From: CAZUHB01 sp964620445
GTDB lineage: Bacteria > Planctomycetota > B15-G4 > CAYZWU01
Direction: 5' to 3'
DNA length: 64,000 bases
NCBI GenBank assembly: GCA_964620445.1
Contig: CAZUHB010000013.1
Span: 1-64,000, forward strand
The stretch's first letter is position 1. Each line of letters begins with the position of its first letter. The notes below the pieces were generated by a model that saw nothing but the letters and a program-made list of their open reading frames with translations, made no database searches and was not told the DNA's origin. This document shows, piece by piece, positions 53,234-61,045 of the stretch. The translations under genes and the position numbers were made by a program.

Positions 53234-56140
53234 CTATGACTTCCGATCGGCGCGGCCCGATCCTGGTCCGCAGCAGCACCGGTCGGAAGATTCCGCGGAG
53301 TGTTCCTCGGGTTTCACGATGCGCTCGATCGCCTCCAGCAGTTCTTTCGGGTCGATCGGCTTGGAGAGGTAATCGTCCATTCCACCCTCGAGGCAGCGCT
53401 CGCGGTAACCGGTCAGGGCATGGGCGGTCAGGGCCAGGATCGGAATGTGCCCGCCTGTTTGGCGCTCCTTTTCACGGATGGCGGCCGTGGCTTCGAAACC
53501 GTCCATGACCGGCATCTGAATGTCCATGAGCACGAGATCGAAGGAATCGCGAGCCAGCATATCGAGGGCTTCCTTGCCGTTCCCGGCCACGGTGACCCTG
53601 TGCCCCTGCTTCTGAAGGAGTCTGACAGCCATCTTCTGGTTGACCTCGTTGTCCTCCGCCAGAAGAATGCCCAGCGGCCGTGTGAACGCGAACGGTTCGT
53701 CCCTTCCCGGTCGCTCCTCGTCAGGGCCTTCGGTCTTGTCGAAGCCCATGACGCGCAGGATCGTTTCCAGAAGCTCCGAATGAGAAAAAGGTTTGGTCAA
53801 GCAGGCGTCTATCCCGAGATCGCGCCAGCTCGAAGCCTTGCCATGGAGACCGGCCGAGGTGAGCAGGATGATCCGGGTGCCGCCGAAATCGGGGATCTTT
53901 CTGATCTTTTCCACGAGCTGGAAACCGTCCATGACCGGCATATCGCCGTCGACGAGGAGGAGGTCGATATTCTCGCGCACCACGCATGCGCGCCACATGG
54001 TGGCGATGACCGCCTTACCGCTGCTCACCACGATCGGCTCCACCTTCCATGAACGGAGTGTCTCGTCGAGAATCTGCCGGTTCGTCGCATTGTCATCGAC
54101 GACGAGCACGGCGAGTTCCTTGAGCTGTTCCGGCTGGAGAGGGATGCGATCCTCGGCCGAAGTCGTGCCGATCCCGAAGCGGGCGGTGACGGAAAATGTC
54201 GACCCCCTGCCCACGTCGCTCTCCACCCTGATACGACCGCCCATCATCCGGGCCAGGTGGTGGGAGATGGCCAGACCGAGACCGGTGCCGCCGAACTCGC
54301 GCGTCGTCGACGTGTCGGCCTGGGAAAAGTTGTCGAAGATGAGATGTTTCTTCTCCGACGGAATACCGATCCCCGTGTCGGAGACGGAGATCTCGAGCGA
54401 CACCGAATCGACGAGGAATTCGCTGACAGTGATCCGGACGACGATCTCGCCGTTTTCGGTGAACTTGATCGCATTCCCGACGAGGTTGGTCAGAATCTGC
54501 CCCAATCTCACCGGATCTCCCACGAGGCACCGGGGGACGCTCTGGTGCACGAAAAGCAACATCTCGAGTTTTTTTTCGGCTGCTCGCAGAGCGAGGGGTT
54601 TCAGCGTCTTGCTGAGACACTCACTCAGCTCGAATTCGATCGATTCGATCTCCAGCTTCTGCGCTTCGATCTTGGAAAAATCCAGAATGTCGTTGATGAC
54701 TCTCATCAGGCTGCCGGCGCTTTCACGAACCGTTTCGAGATACTCCCTCTGTTCCGGTGTCAATTCGGTTCTGAGGGCCAAATCGGTCATTCCGATGATG
54801 CCGTTCATCGGCGTACGGATTTCATGGCTCATGTTCGCCAGGAACTCGCTCTTCGCGCGGTTTCCGGCATCAGCAGCGTTCTTTGCGAGCCTCAGGTCTT
54901 CCTCGGCTTTTTTGCGATCGGTGATATCCTTCGCGATGATCACGATTCCTACAGGAACATCTTGCTGGTCGTGCATCGCTGACGCGGAGAGGATGATCGG
55001 GATCTCGGCTCCGTCACAGGCGATGAGTTCGGTTTCGTGATCCTTGAGCTTTGGGCTCTTCAGGACCGAAACGATCGCACCTCGGGCCATGATGGTCGCC
55101 AGATCCTCCCCCACGAGATCATCGGGGCCGTACCGGAGCAGTTCGAGAGTGACATCGTTGACCGAACGGATCGTTCCGTCCGGATTGACGACGATCACGC
55201 AGTCGAGGAAATTGGCGATCACGTTCTCGATGTAGGATTTCGATTCGTCGAGGTCTTCCAGGATATTCAGGGTCGCTTTCTGCATGAGAGTCAGATCGCG
55301 GGTCCGTTCCTCGACCTTGTACCTGAGCTCCGCCTTGGACGTCTCCAGATCGACCCAGGTCCGGCTCAGCTGCTCGATCGTCCTGTTGACGACCGCGCCC
55401 AGCTTGGCGATCAGCTCATTCGTCGATCCCTCGCGGACCCGCGCGTCGAGGTGCCCGTCGGAAACCCGGTTCAGCACCTCGAAATTCTCCGACAGGCCGA
55501 GGGCGAGCTCCATGCTCGTCGATTCCATCTCCTCCACCAGTCCCTGAAGAAACGCTGCCTGCTTGTTGACGAGAACGCCCAGCTTGGCAATGAGTTCGTT
55601 CTCCGTGCTCTCGGGAGCCCGGGCGGTGCGGTCACCCGACGCGATCCGGTTGAGGGCGTCGTAGACCTCACAGATGCCGTATGCCAGCTCCTGATGCTGG
55701 GTGGTCATGGAGTGGTAGTTCCCGGCGAATTCGTTGAGCAGATCCTGCAGCTTGATGAGGAGTTCGCTGTTCGATCCGAATTCGATCCTGCAATCCGTTT
55801 TTCCCCTGGCCAGTTCCTTGAGCATGGTGAAGGTCTGCGAAAGGCAGAGCGCCAAGTCGAGGCTCGTGTCGGCCATCTCCTTTTCGCGTTTCTTGATCAG
55901 CCGGCTGAAATCTTTGAACTGGCTGTTGACGAGTCCCATGGTCGCGTCGAGGTCGGTATCGTCGACGCTGGAAGCGAAGTAGGCGCAATCGAGGCATGTT
56001 TCGATCTTGGAGAGGGCCTCTCCCTGGGTCTCGTCTCTACAAAGGGTACCGGAGACCAACCAGCACCGATGGTCGTCCACGCCGTACGCGGGGCACTCCG
56101 TCTTCGCGCAATCGAGATGCTCCCAGCAATAACCCTTCAT
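53234..56140 (-). CDS. Hybrid histidine kinase: Cys-rich, HAMP-like repeats, PAS, kinase, two receivers
   Basis: 968 residues, no transmembrane helix. A Cys-rich N-terminus (Cys5, 11, 16, 26, 34, 49, 52; CWEHLDC-x4-C) is followed by three HAMP-like modules (about 95-145, 160-200, 218-260; pattern NELIAKLGxxVN). A PAS domain (about 304-412) leads to HisKA with phospho-His439 (NMSHEIRTPMNG). The HATPase has N556 (VGNAIKF), DTGIGIP and GGTGLGL. Two receivers follow, with phospho-acceptors Asp731 (VDGDMPVMDG) and Asp873 (MDIQMPVMDG). A Cys/Gly tail ends the protein. Probably a cytoplasmic redox or metal sensor. Distal gene of an operon PAS, TusA, this. ATG 56140 with GGAGG. Confidence 0.92.
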   Translation of the reverse strand: MKGYCWEHLDCAKTECPAYGVDDHRCWLVSGTLCRDETQGEALSKIETCLDCAYFASSVDDTDLDATMGLVNSQFKDFSRLIKKREKEMADTSLDLALCLSQTFTMLKELARGKTDCRIEFGSNSELLIKLQDLLNEFAGNYHSMTTQHQELAYGICEVYDALNRIASGDRTARAPESTENELIAKLGVLVNKQAAFLQGLVEEMESTSMELALGLSENFEVLNRVSDGHLDARVREGSTNELIAKLGAVVNRTIEQLSRTWVDLETSKAELRYKVEERTRDLTLMQKATLNILEDLDESKSYIENVIANFLDCVIVVNPDGTIRSVNDVTLELLRYGPDDLVGEDLATIMARGAIVSVLKSPKLKDHETELIACDGAEIPIILSASAMHDQQDVPVGIVIIAKDITDRKKAEEDLRLAKNAADAGNRAKSEFLANMSHEIRTPMNGIIGMTDLALRTELTPEQREYLETVRESAGSLMRVINDILDFSKIEAQKLEIESIEFELSECLSKTLKPLALRAAEKKLEMLLFVHQSVPRCLVGDPVRLGQILTNLVGNAIKFTENGEIVVRITVSEFLVDSVSLEISVSDTGIGIPSEKKHLIFDNFSQADTSTTREFGGTGLGLAISHHLARMMGGRIRVESDVGRGSTFSVTARFGIGTTSAEDRIPLQPEQLKELAVLVVDDNATNRQILDETLRSWKVEPIVVSSGKAVIATMWRACVVRENIDLLLVDGDMPVMDGFQLVEKIRKIPDFGGTRIILLTSAGLHGKASSWRDLGIDACLTKPFSHSELLETILRVMGFDKTEGPDEERPGRDEPFAFTRPLGILLAEDNEVNQKMAVRLLQKQGHRVTVAGNGKEALDMLARDSFDLVLMDIQMPVMDGFEATAAIREKERQTGGHIPILALTAHALTGYRERCLEGGMDDYLSKPIDPKELLEAIERIVKPEEHSAESSDRCCCGPGSGRADRKS

Positions 56141-56183
56141 GAAGCGGCCTCCGGGCGGTGTCCTTTCCACGATGAGGTTCAGA

Positions 56184-56405
56184 TCAGAAGAGGATCTGAA
56201 TCTTCTTCTGTTCACCGTCGTTCTCGACAGCGAGCAGCGTCTTCCCGAGTCGTTCGCACCAGGTGCGCACATCGGCCTCGAAGGTGGGGCAATCGCCGAG
56301 AACCTCCAGTATCTGTCCCGGTTTCATGTCCGGCGCCTTGACAGCGATCTTCAAGATCGGCTGTGGGCAATTCAAACCGAGAGTATCCAGCACCTGAACT
56401 TCCAT
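56184..56405 (-). CDS. TusA-family sulfur carrier
   Basis: 73 residues. DTLGLNCPQPILKIAVKAPDMKPGQILEVLGDCPTFEADVRTWCERLG is the complete TusA/SirA fold with the CPxP motif (Cys13) that carries persulfide. Further Cys residues (GDCPTFE and TWCERLG) are retained, as in TusA variants of sulfur oxidisers. It lies between the PAS gene (53 bp upstream) and the histidine kinase gene (43 bp downstream), so it may deliver sulfane sulfur as a signal. ATG 56405 with AGGAGAA. Confidence 0.93.
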   Translation of the reverse strand: MEVQVLDTLGLNCPQPILKIAVKAPDMKPGQILEVLGDCPTFEADVRTWCERLGKTLLAVENDGEQKKIQILF

Positions 56406-56458
56406 TACGCTTCTCCTGAGGCAGCCTGCACTCGGACAGTACCTGTTACAGAACTGTT

Positions 56459-57421
56459 TCAATCCGGTCTGGCGTCTAGCCTGCGCACCTTCTCCTCGAG
56501 CTCCGCGATCCGGTTCTTCAACTCGATCATCTTCAATTCCCGATTCACCGCCAGCTTGGTGAATCTCTCCATCTCGGCGATCTTCTCCTTCAAGCTTTCC
56601 TCGGCTCTCCGGCTGGCGGTGATATCCGTGTCGACTCCCCGATAACCGGTGAGCGCCCCTCCTCTGCCGAGTATGGGAGTCCCGTTTGTCAGGAGGCAGA
56701 CGGTCCGCCCATCCTTGGCCCGGTTCCAGTTGACGAGGTCGTGAATCTTGTCTTTAGTCGAACAGATCTCCTTGAATTGCTCTTCGATTTTCTCGCGGTC
56801 CTCGTCGGTCATCAGATCGAAGGGCGTCTTGCCGATGATCTCCTCCGGCGAGTATCCGAGAATCTCCTTCACGGAGCCTGAGCAATAGGTGTAGACGCCG
56901 TTCTCGTCGACCTCCCAGATCCAATCGGTCATGCTCTCCACGATATCGTGGAATCGCCTCTCCGAATTCTTCAGGTCGAGTTCGAGCGTTTTGTGATGAG
57001 TGATGTCCACGTCCATGCAAAAAACGCCCTTTACGTTCTGACCTTCGAGAATGGGAAACATGGCCGAATAGAGCCAGAGCTGGTCTCCATTCGCTCCGCG
57101 AACGAACCACTCTCGAGATTTGGGCGCCCGGCCTGTTTCGTAGATCTCTTCGATCCGGGCTTCGAATTCCGCGATCTCCGCACCGACGAAGAAGATGTTT
57201 TGAATCCGCCGCTTTCCGACAACCTCTTCGGCGTTGTATCCGAACAGCTTTTCACAGGTGCCGTTCCAGAAATGGATGATCCCACGTCTGTCGAATGCCT
57301 GGACCGCCACCAGCGGTGTCGTTTCGAGGGCGGACTTGAAAATCGAGAGATCTCCGATTTCAAGCGGTATCTTCCGTGCTTCCTCGACGGTCGAGGTCGT
57401 ATCGGGGTTGGTTGGGGCCAT
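56459..57421 (-). CDS. Two-PAS sensor protein without output domain
   Basis: 320 residues, soluble. First PAS (about 25-140; AVQAFDRRGIIHFWNGTCEKLFGYNAEEVVGK), second PAS (about 155-275; WIWEVDENGVYTYCSGSVKEILGYSPEEIIGKTPFDLM) with a PAC segment (RGVDTDITASRRAEESL), then a helical coiled-coil tail (LKEKIAEMERFTKLAVNRELKMIELKNRIAELEEKVRRLDA). No kinase, GGDEF or DNA-binding domain. Probably dimerises and passes a signal to the hybrid kinase two genes downstream. Confidence 0.85.
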   Translation of the reverse strand: MAPTNPDTTSTVEEARKIPLEIGDLSIFKSALETTPLVAVQAFDRRGIIHFWNGTCEKLFGYNAEEVVGKRRIQNIFFVGAEIAEFEARIEEIYETGRAPKSREWFVRGANGDQLWLYSAMFPILEGQNVKGVFCMDVDITHHKTLELDLKNSERRFHDIVESMTDWIWEVDENGVYTYCSGSVKEILGYSPEEIIGKTPFDLMTDEDREKIEEQFKEICSTKDKIHDLVNWNRAKDGRTVCLLTNGTPILGRGGALTGYRGVDTDITASRRAEESLKEKIAEMERFTKLAVNRELKMIELKNRIAELEEKVRRLDARPD

Positions 57422-57862
57422 GGCCGAACTTCCTTAATTCAGAATGATCGCCCCTTGAAGTACGATCACCGGAGCCCTTAAAAACGCGCCGACGTCTTTA
57501 TGTGTTGGTTATCGTCTAATGAGGGGTTTATCTTTGGCCGCTCGCACGATTTTGAGAATCTTTCGTTACCTTATCGACGGGAGCCCGGGGAGCGACGATC
57601 CACGGGGAAAGCTGGAAAGAAAAATGAGGAGTGACAGCCGACCCGATCTTCGGTCCTCGAGCCATTGACTTTTTCCCACAAATTTAATAGGAACAACACC
57701 TTCGGGCGGAAAAAATAGAAAAAAAACGGTAGAGAAGTTCCCAAATTGATCTATCAGTAAAACTAATTCTCTCGATTACAACCGGGATCCATCATCCAGT
57801 CTCGACAAGCCCATTGCGAGGCTGGTTCTATTCCATGTATTTGAAAACGAAGGAGGAAGACC
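57422..57862. other. Divergent intergenic region (441 bp)
   Basis: Between the PAS gene (minus) and the propeller gene (plus). The middle to right part (about 57660-57780) is AT-rich with TTGACT followed by AATTTAATAGG, a weak promoter guess. The propeller gene's ribosome site AGGAGGAA lies at 57850-57858. No RNA or gene found. Confidence 0.4.
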
Positions 57863-59497
57863 GTGTTTCGCCAACCCTTGAGAACCCTCTGCCTGATGCT
57901 GCTGCTCGCCGGAATCGTTCACGCGGGAAGCTATGTCGACTGGGTCCGCCCCTACACAGGGCTGTCTTCTTATGATTACGCAAATGCCGTGGCCACGGAC
58001 AGCGCGGGCAACTCCTACGTGACCGGCGAGAGCGCCGGCGCCTACCCCGCTCCCAGGGACATCGTGACGATCAAGTACGACTCCGACGGCAAGGTTCTCT
58101 GGGTCGCCCGCTACGACGGTCCCGCCGCCGACTACGACGCGGGCTGGGACGTGACCGTGGACGGTGTGGGAAACGTGTACGTGGCCGGCAAGTCGACGGG
58201 AGTGACATCGGGCGATGATTTCACCGTTCTCAAATACGACTCCGCCGGCGTGCTCCTCTGGGACTTCCGCTACACGACACCGGGCTCGATCAGCCACGAC
58301 CGGGCGAGCCAGCTCGATGTGGACAGTGCCGGAAACGTCTATGCGGCCGGAACCCTTTTCGAGAGCTCCACGGGATACGACGTGGTGCTCTTCAAACTCG
58401 ATCCGAACGGCAATGAGGAGTGGATGGTGCGCATGGACAGCGGCGCGAACGGCGACAGGGGCGTCAAGGCGCTCGTCGCCCCCGACGGCAACATCCGTTT
58501 CCTCGCCGAATACGGAAGCGACAGCTACATGGCCAGCCTCACACCGCAGGGCGGAATCGCGTGGGAGATCACCTACAGCCTCGGCTGCGACGATTTCGAT
58601 CTCGATTCATCTTCGAACGCATACATCACGGGCACGAAGGTTTACTCCTCCTTCGATTGGACCACTCTCAAGATCTCGGCAGCCGGATCGATCGAGTGGA
58701 GCGACGTCTATGACGGACCCGCCGCCGATTTCGACGTGGCCAGAGCGATCAGCGCCACGCCCGCGGGCGAGGTCTATGTCACCGGCCTGACCACGGGAAT
58801 CACGTCCGATCGCGATATGACCACGGCCAAGTACGATAGCGCCGGCAACCGCGAGTGGGTGGCCGTCTACAACGGCGCGGCCAACGACATCGACGACGGC
58901 GTCGATGTGGCCGCTCACCCGACCGGCGGTTGCGTTGCCACGGGCACTGCCGACATGGGCGCCTGGCGTCTGGACGACGTGGTGACGATCAAGTACGACT
59001 CGAGCGGGATCGAGGAATGGGTCGAGGCATGGGACGACGGTTACGGTCTGAACAACGAGGTCGCGGCGGTGGCCCTCGACAGCAGCGGCGACGTGATCAT
59101 CACCGGAAAGGATCCCTACGACTACTTCACGGTCAAGTACGTGAACGATTACGACGTGGATGTGGAGGTCCTGGCCACACCGCTGACCCAGCCGCTCGAG
59201 ATTCCGGCCACCGGCGGATCGTTCGATTACCACGCCTCGATCCGCAACAATACCGCCCAGCAGCAATCGGTCGACGCGGCCCTCTTCGTGATTCTGCCGA
59301 ATTCGAGCAATCTCTACGGACCGCTGAGTTATTACAGCAACATTCCGATCGCCGCCGGCCAGACCCTGACCTTCATGAACATCACCCAGAACGTGCCCGC
59401 ATCGGCACCGGCCGGGGAATATGTGTTCAAGGTGATCATCGGCCAAAACTGGACCTTCATGGACAGTTCTCAGTTCTATTTCACCAAGGCTCCGTGA
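57863..59497 (+). CDS. Secreted beta-propeller-like (SBBP-type) repeat protein
   Basis: 544 residues. Signal peptide MFRQPLRTLCLMLLLAGIVHA. Seven or so repeats of about 50-60 residues with patterns such as DYANAVATDSAGNSYVTGESAG, TIKYDSDGKVLWVARYDGPA and VTVDGVGNVYVAGKSTG; these are typical SBBP blades. The C-terminal 110 residues form an Ig-like domain (DVDVEVLATPLTQPLEIPATGGSFDYHASIRNNTA) as in many cell-surface proteins with sorting. GTG start with AGGAGG. Function: probable surface adhesion or carbohydrate binding; no catalytic motif. Confidence 0.85.
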   Translation: MFRQPLRTLCLMLLLAGIVHAGSYVDWVRPYTGLSSYDYANAVATDSAGNSYVTGESAGAYPAPRDIVTIKYDSDGKVLWVARYDGPAADYDAGWDVTVDGVGNVYVAGKSTGVTSGDDFTVLKYDSAGVLLWDFRYTTPGSISHDRASQLDVDSAGNVYAAGTLFESSTGYDVVLFKLDPNGNEEWMVRMDSGANGDRGVKALVAPDGNIRFLAEYGSDSYMASLTPQGGIAWEITYSLGCDDFDLDSSSNAYITGTKVYSSFDWTTLKISAAGSIEWSDVYDGPAADFDVARAISATPAGEVYVTGLTTGITSDRDMTTAKYDSAGNREWVAVYNGAANDIDDGVDVAAHPTGGCVATGTADMGAWRLDDVVTIKYDSSGIEEWVEAWDDGYGLNNEVAAVALDSSGDVIITGKDPYDYFTVKYVNDYDVDVEVLATPLTQPLEIPATGGSFDYHASIRNNTAQQQSVDAALFVILPNSSNLYGPLSYYSNIPIAAGQTLTFMNITQNVPASAPAGEYVFKVIIGQNWTFMDSSQFYFTKAP

Positions 59498-59619
59498 GAG
59501 GCCCTCGCGTTCCGATCGAATTCTCCGGGCGCGCGGAATTCAACGATCCACGGTGCTAGACCGTGGTAGAATATGCAATCGAACCTCCACGTACCCGGTG
59601 AAGAGAAGGACGAAGAACC

Positions 59620-60264
59620 GTGCGCGTAACCCTGTTTCTTCCTGTATTGCTTCTACTCGGATTGGGCGCGATCGCGGGGCCCTCATGGTCTCTGCTAGGT
59701 CCCGCGAAACACGCTTCACCGGAACCGTACCTGATCGACTACGTCCAGGAGCCCGACTTCGACGCCGTTTACAACATGTCCACCGGCTTCGGCTCGGAGA
59801 TCGCCGATGACATTCCGGCCTCCCTCGGCGGCAGGAAGATCGTTGAGGTGACGCTCTGGATGGGCGAGTGGTACGGATGGGAAGATCCCGACGGTGTGAC
59901 GGTCAGCTTCTACATGGGCGTCTGCCCGCCGCTGCTCTACGCCTTCCAGACCTTCACCATCCCCTGGGCCGACTGGGACAAGGAGCTGGTCCACTCGGGA
60001 CTCGCCAGGGTATACCGCATCACGGCCGCCCTTCCCCAGCCCGTGGAAATCCTGCCGAACATGTCGATCGGCGGTTACGTGAACATCTCCTGGGGCCCGT
60101 CGGAACCGTTCGCCGGTCTCTGCGCCACTCCGGAGTGGTCCGGCCACGGAGTTGGAGAGGCCTACCTCGACGGGGAGAACTGGGGCTATTCGCGGTGGAC
60201 GTCGATCGCCTTCTACACGGGAATTCCCCGCGACCTCGCTTTCGGCCTGCTCACCATTCCCTGA
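59620..60264 (+). CDS. Secreted protein of unknown function
   Basis: 214 residues. Signal peptide RVTLFLPVLLLLGLGAIAGPSW. Mature sequence is beta-rich with repeated Trp/Tyr/Gly (EVTLWMGEWYGWEDPDG; YVNISWGPSEP), resembling a lectin-like or choice-of-anchor beta-sandwich. GTG start at 59620 with GAAGAAC-like site. 122 bp after the propeller protein, possibly co-transcribed. The C-terminus ends FGLLTIP; no anchor seen. Confidence 0.7.
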   Translation: MRVTLFLPVLLLLGLGAIAGPSWSLLGPAKHASPEPYLIDYVQEPDFDAVYNMSTGFGSEIADDIPASLGGRKIVEVTLWMGEWYGWEDPDGVTVSFYMGVCPPLLYAFQTFTIPWADWDKELVHSGLARVYRITAALPQPVEILPNMSIGGYVNISWGPSEPFAGLCATPEWSGHGVGEAYLDGENWGYSRWTSIAFYTGIPRDLAFGLLTIP

Positions 60265-60325
60265 TTCCTGGCTGAATGGACCGACGCGCCAGGAAGGAGG
60301 GGGGCGGCAGAATGGGAGGGGCAGT

Positions 60326-60490
60326 ATGGGAAATACCGTGAGTGATTTTGATCAGACGAAGAGTATCGCGATCGTCGTCTTCCTGCTTGTCACGGTGGGA
60401 GGGACGGTGATTGTGGGGTTGTTGTATAGAGCGTGGAAGCACAGGGTGGCTCGAGACTGGTGGAAGAGTCATTTTGGCAAGGAGGATTGA
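60326..60490 (+). CDS. 54-residue single-helix membrane protein
   Basis: 54 residues. ATG 60326 with GGGAGGGG upstream. The only hydrophobic segment (SIAIVVFLLVTVGGTVIVGLLYRAW, about 13-37) predicts one transmembrane helix with a basic cytoplasmic tail (KHRVARDWWKSHFGKED). Next tiny gene overlaps by one base (TGATG). No family recognised. Confidence 0.55.
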   Translation: MGNTVSDFDQTKSIAIVVFLLVTVGGTVIVGLLYRAWKHRVARDWWKSHFGKED

Positions 60491-60600
60491 TGAGGGATGA
60501 CTTTCTAAACCGCGGGTTGGGGATCGGCGCGATCGCGATGTATGTGGCTATCGTGCACGCGGCGCATTCGCCTCTTGCCACCAACGATGGTTTTCGTTGA
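60490..60600 (+). CDS. 36-residue membrane peptide coupled to the previous gene
   Basis: ATG overlaps the stop of the 54-residue gene (TGATG, 60488-60492), with AGGAGG four to five bases upstream inside the preceding gene. One hydrophobic segment (GLGIGAIAMYVAIVHAA). Too short for homology; the coupling and the ribosome site are the evidence. It may be a chance frame. Confidence 0.4.
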   Translation: MRDDFLNRGLGIGAIAMYVAIVHAAHSPLATNDGFR

Positions 60601-60675
60601 TGTGTGTGCCAAGGTGCTGACGATCAACACTCTTGCAATCCCCTGCGAGCCGATGCCACAATCCCGTCCGACAAA

Positions 60676-60715
60676 GCGGGCATAACTCAGTTGGTAGAGT
60701 GTCAGCTTCCCAAGC
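60676..60715 (+). tRNA. Truncated tRNA-Gly(CCC): 5' half only
   Basis: The sequence has an acceptor 5' strand GCGGGCA (60676-60682), a T8-A9-like TA, a perfect D stem ACTC/GAGT with the AGTTGGTA loop, anticodon stem strand TCAGC and anticodon loop TTCCCAA, which would give CCC (glycine). After two bases of the 3' anticodon strand (GC, 60714-60715) it stops resembling a tRNA: there is no T arm and no matching TGCCCGC acceptor strand. This looks like a break at the anticodon loop, the usual crossover point of tRNA-targeting integrases. Not expected to be functional. Confidence 0.7.
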
Positions 60716-60990
60716 AGGAAACCCACCTCATAACCGATTCAGAATCAGACAGTTGTGACAGTGCGATTGAAGCTGTAGGCAAAAGTGCAGGCAGTCCTCT
60801 GCAAAAACAGCCTATTTCAGACGACCTCGCCCGCCTCGCAGAGCTCTGGCCCAGTCTTCCCGAACAGATCCGTGCCATCATCATCAACATTGCCGAGGCT
60901 CAAGCGAAAGGAAATGTGATGCTCCATCGATTCATGGCCCCGTTCGGGATCAGGGTGAAAAATATTCCGTTTGGAAGAAATGGTAAATAA
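60716..60990 (+). pseudogene. Probable C-terminal tail of a tyrosine recombinase, 5' part missing
   Basis: The open frame running through the tRNA half continues to a stop at 60990. Its last part DDLARLAELWPSLPEQIRAIIINIAEAQAKG has the W-P-x-L-P-x-x-I-R pattern I recall at the C-terminus of planctomycete phage-type integrases and related tRNA-linked proteins. The catalytic R-H-R-Y region is absent. With the broken tRNA, it suggests one end of a lost or decayed integrative element. Identification is from memory of a pattern. Confidence 0.45.
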
Positions 60991-61045
60991 TCAATGATCA
61001 ATGATACTGTGATAATCAGCCTTGCCACGCCTGCCAGCGATTAGA

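Noticed and set aside
57776..58297. 173-residue minus frame over the propeller gene start
   Set aside because: Antisense shadow of repetitive beta-propeller sequence; no ribosome site.
59548..59566. 7-bp perfect hairpin CCACGGT/ACCGTGG
   Set aside because: No T-tract follows and the position relative to the secreted protein gene is not telling; too weak to call a terminator or operator.
60720..61045. Possible 3' half of the broken tRNA (group I intron hypothesis)
   Set aside because: No T-arm GTTCGA-type motif or TGCCCGC acceptor strand was found downstream, so a split or intron-containing tRNA is not supported.
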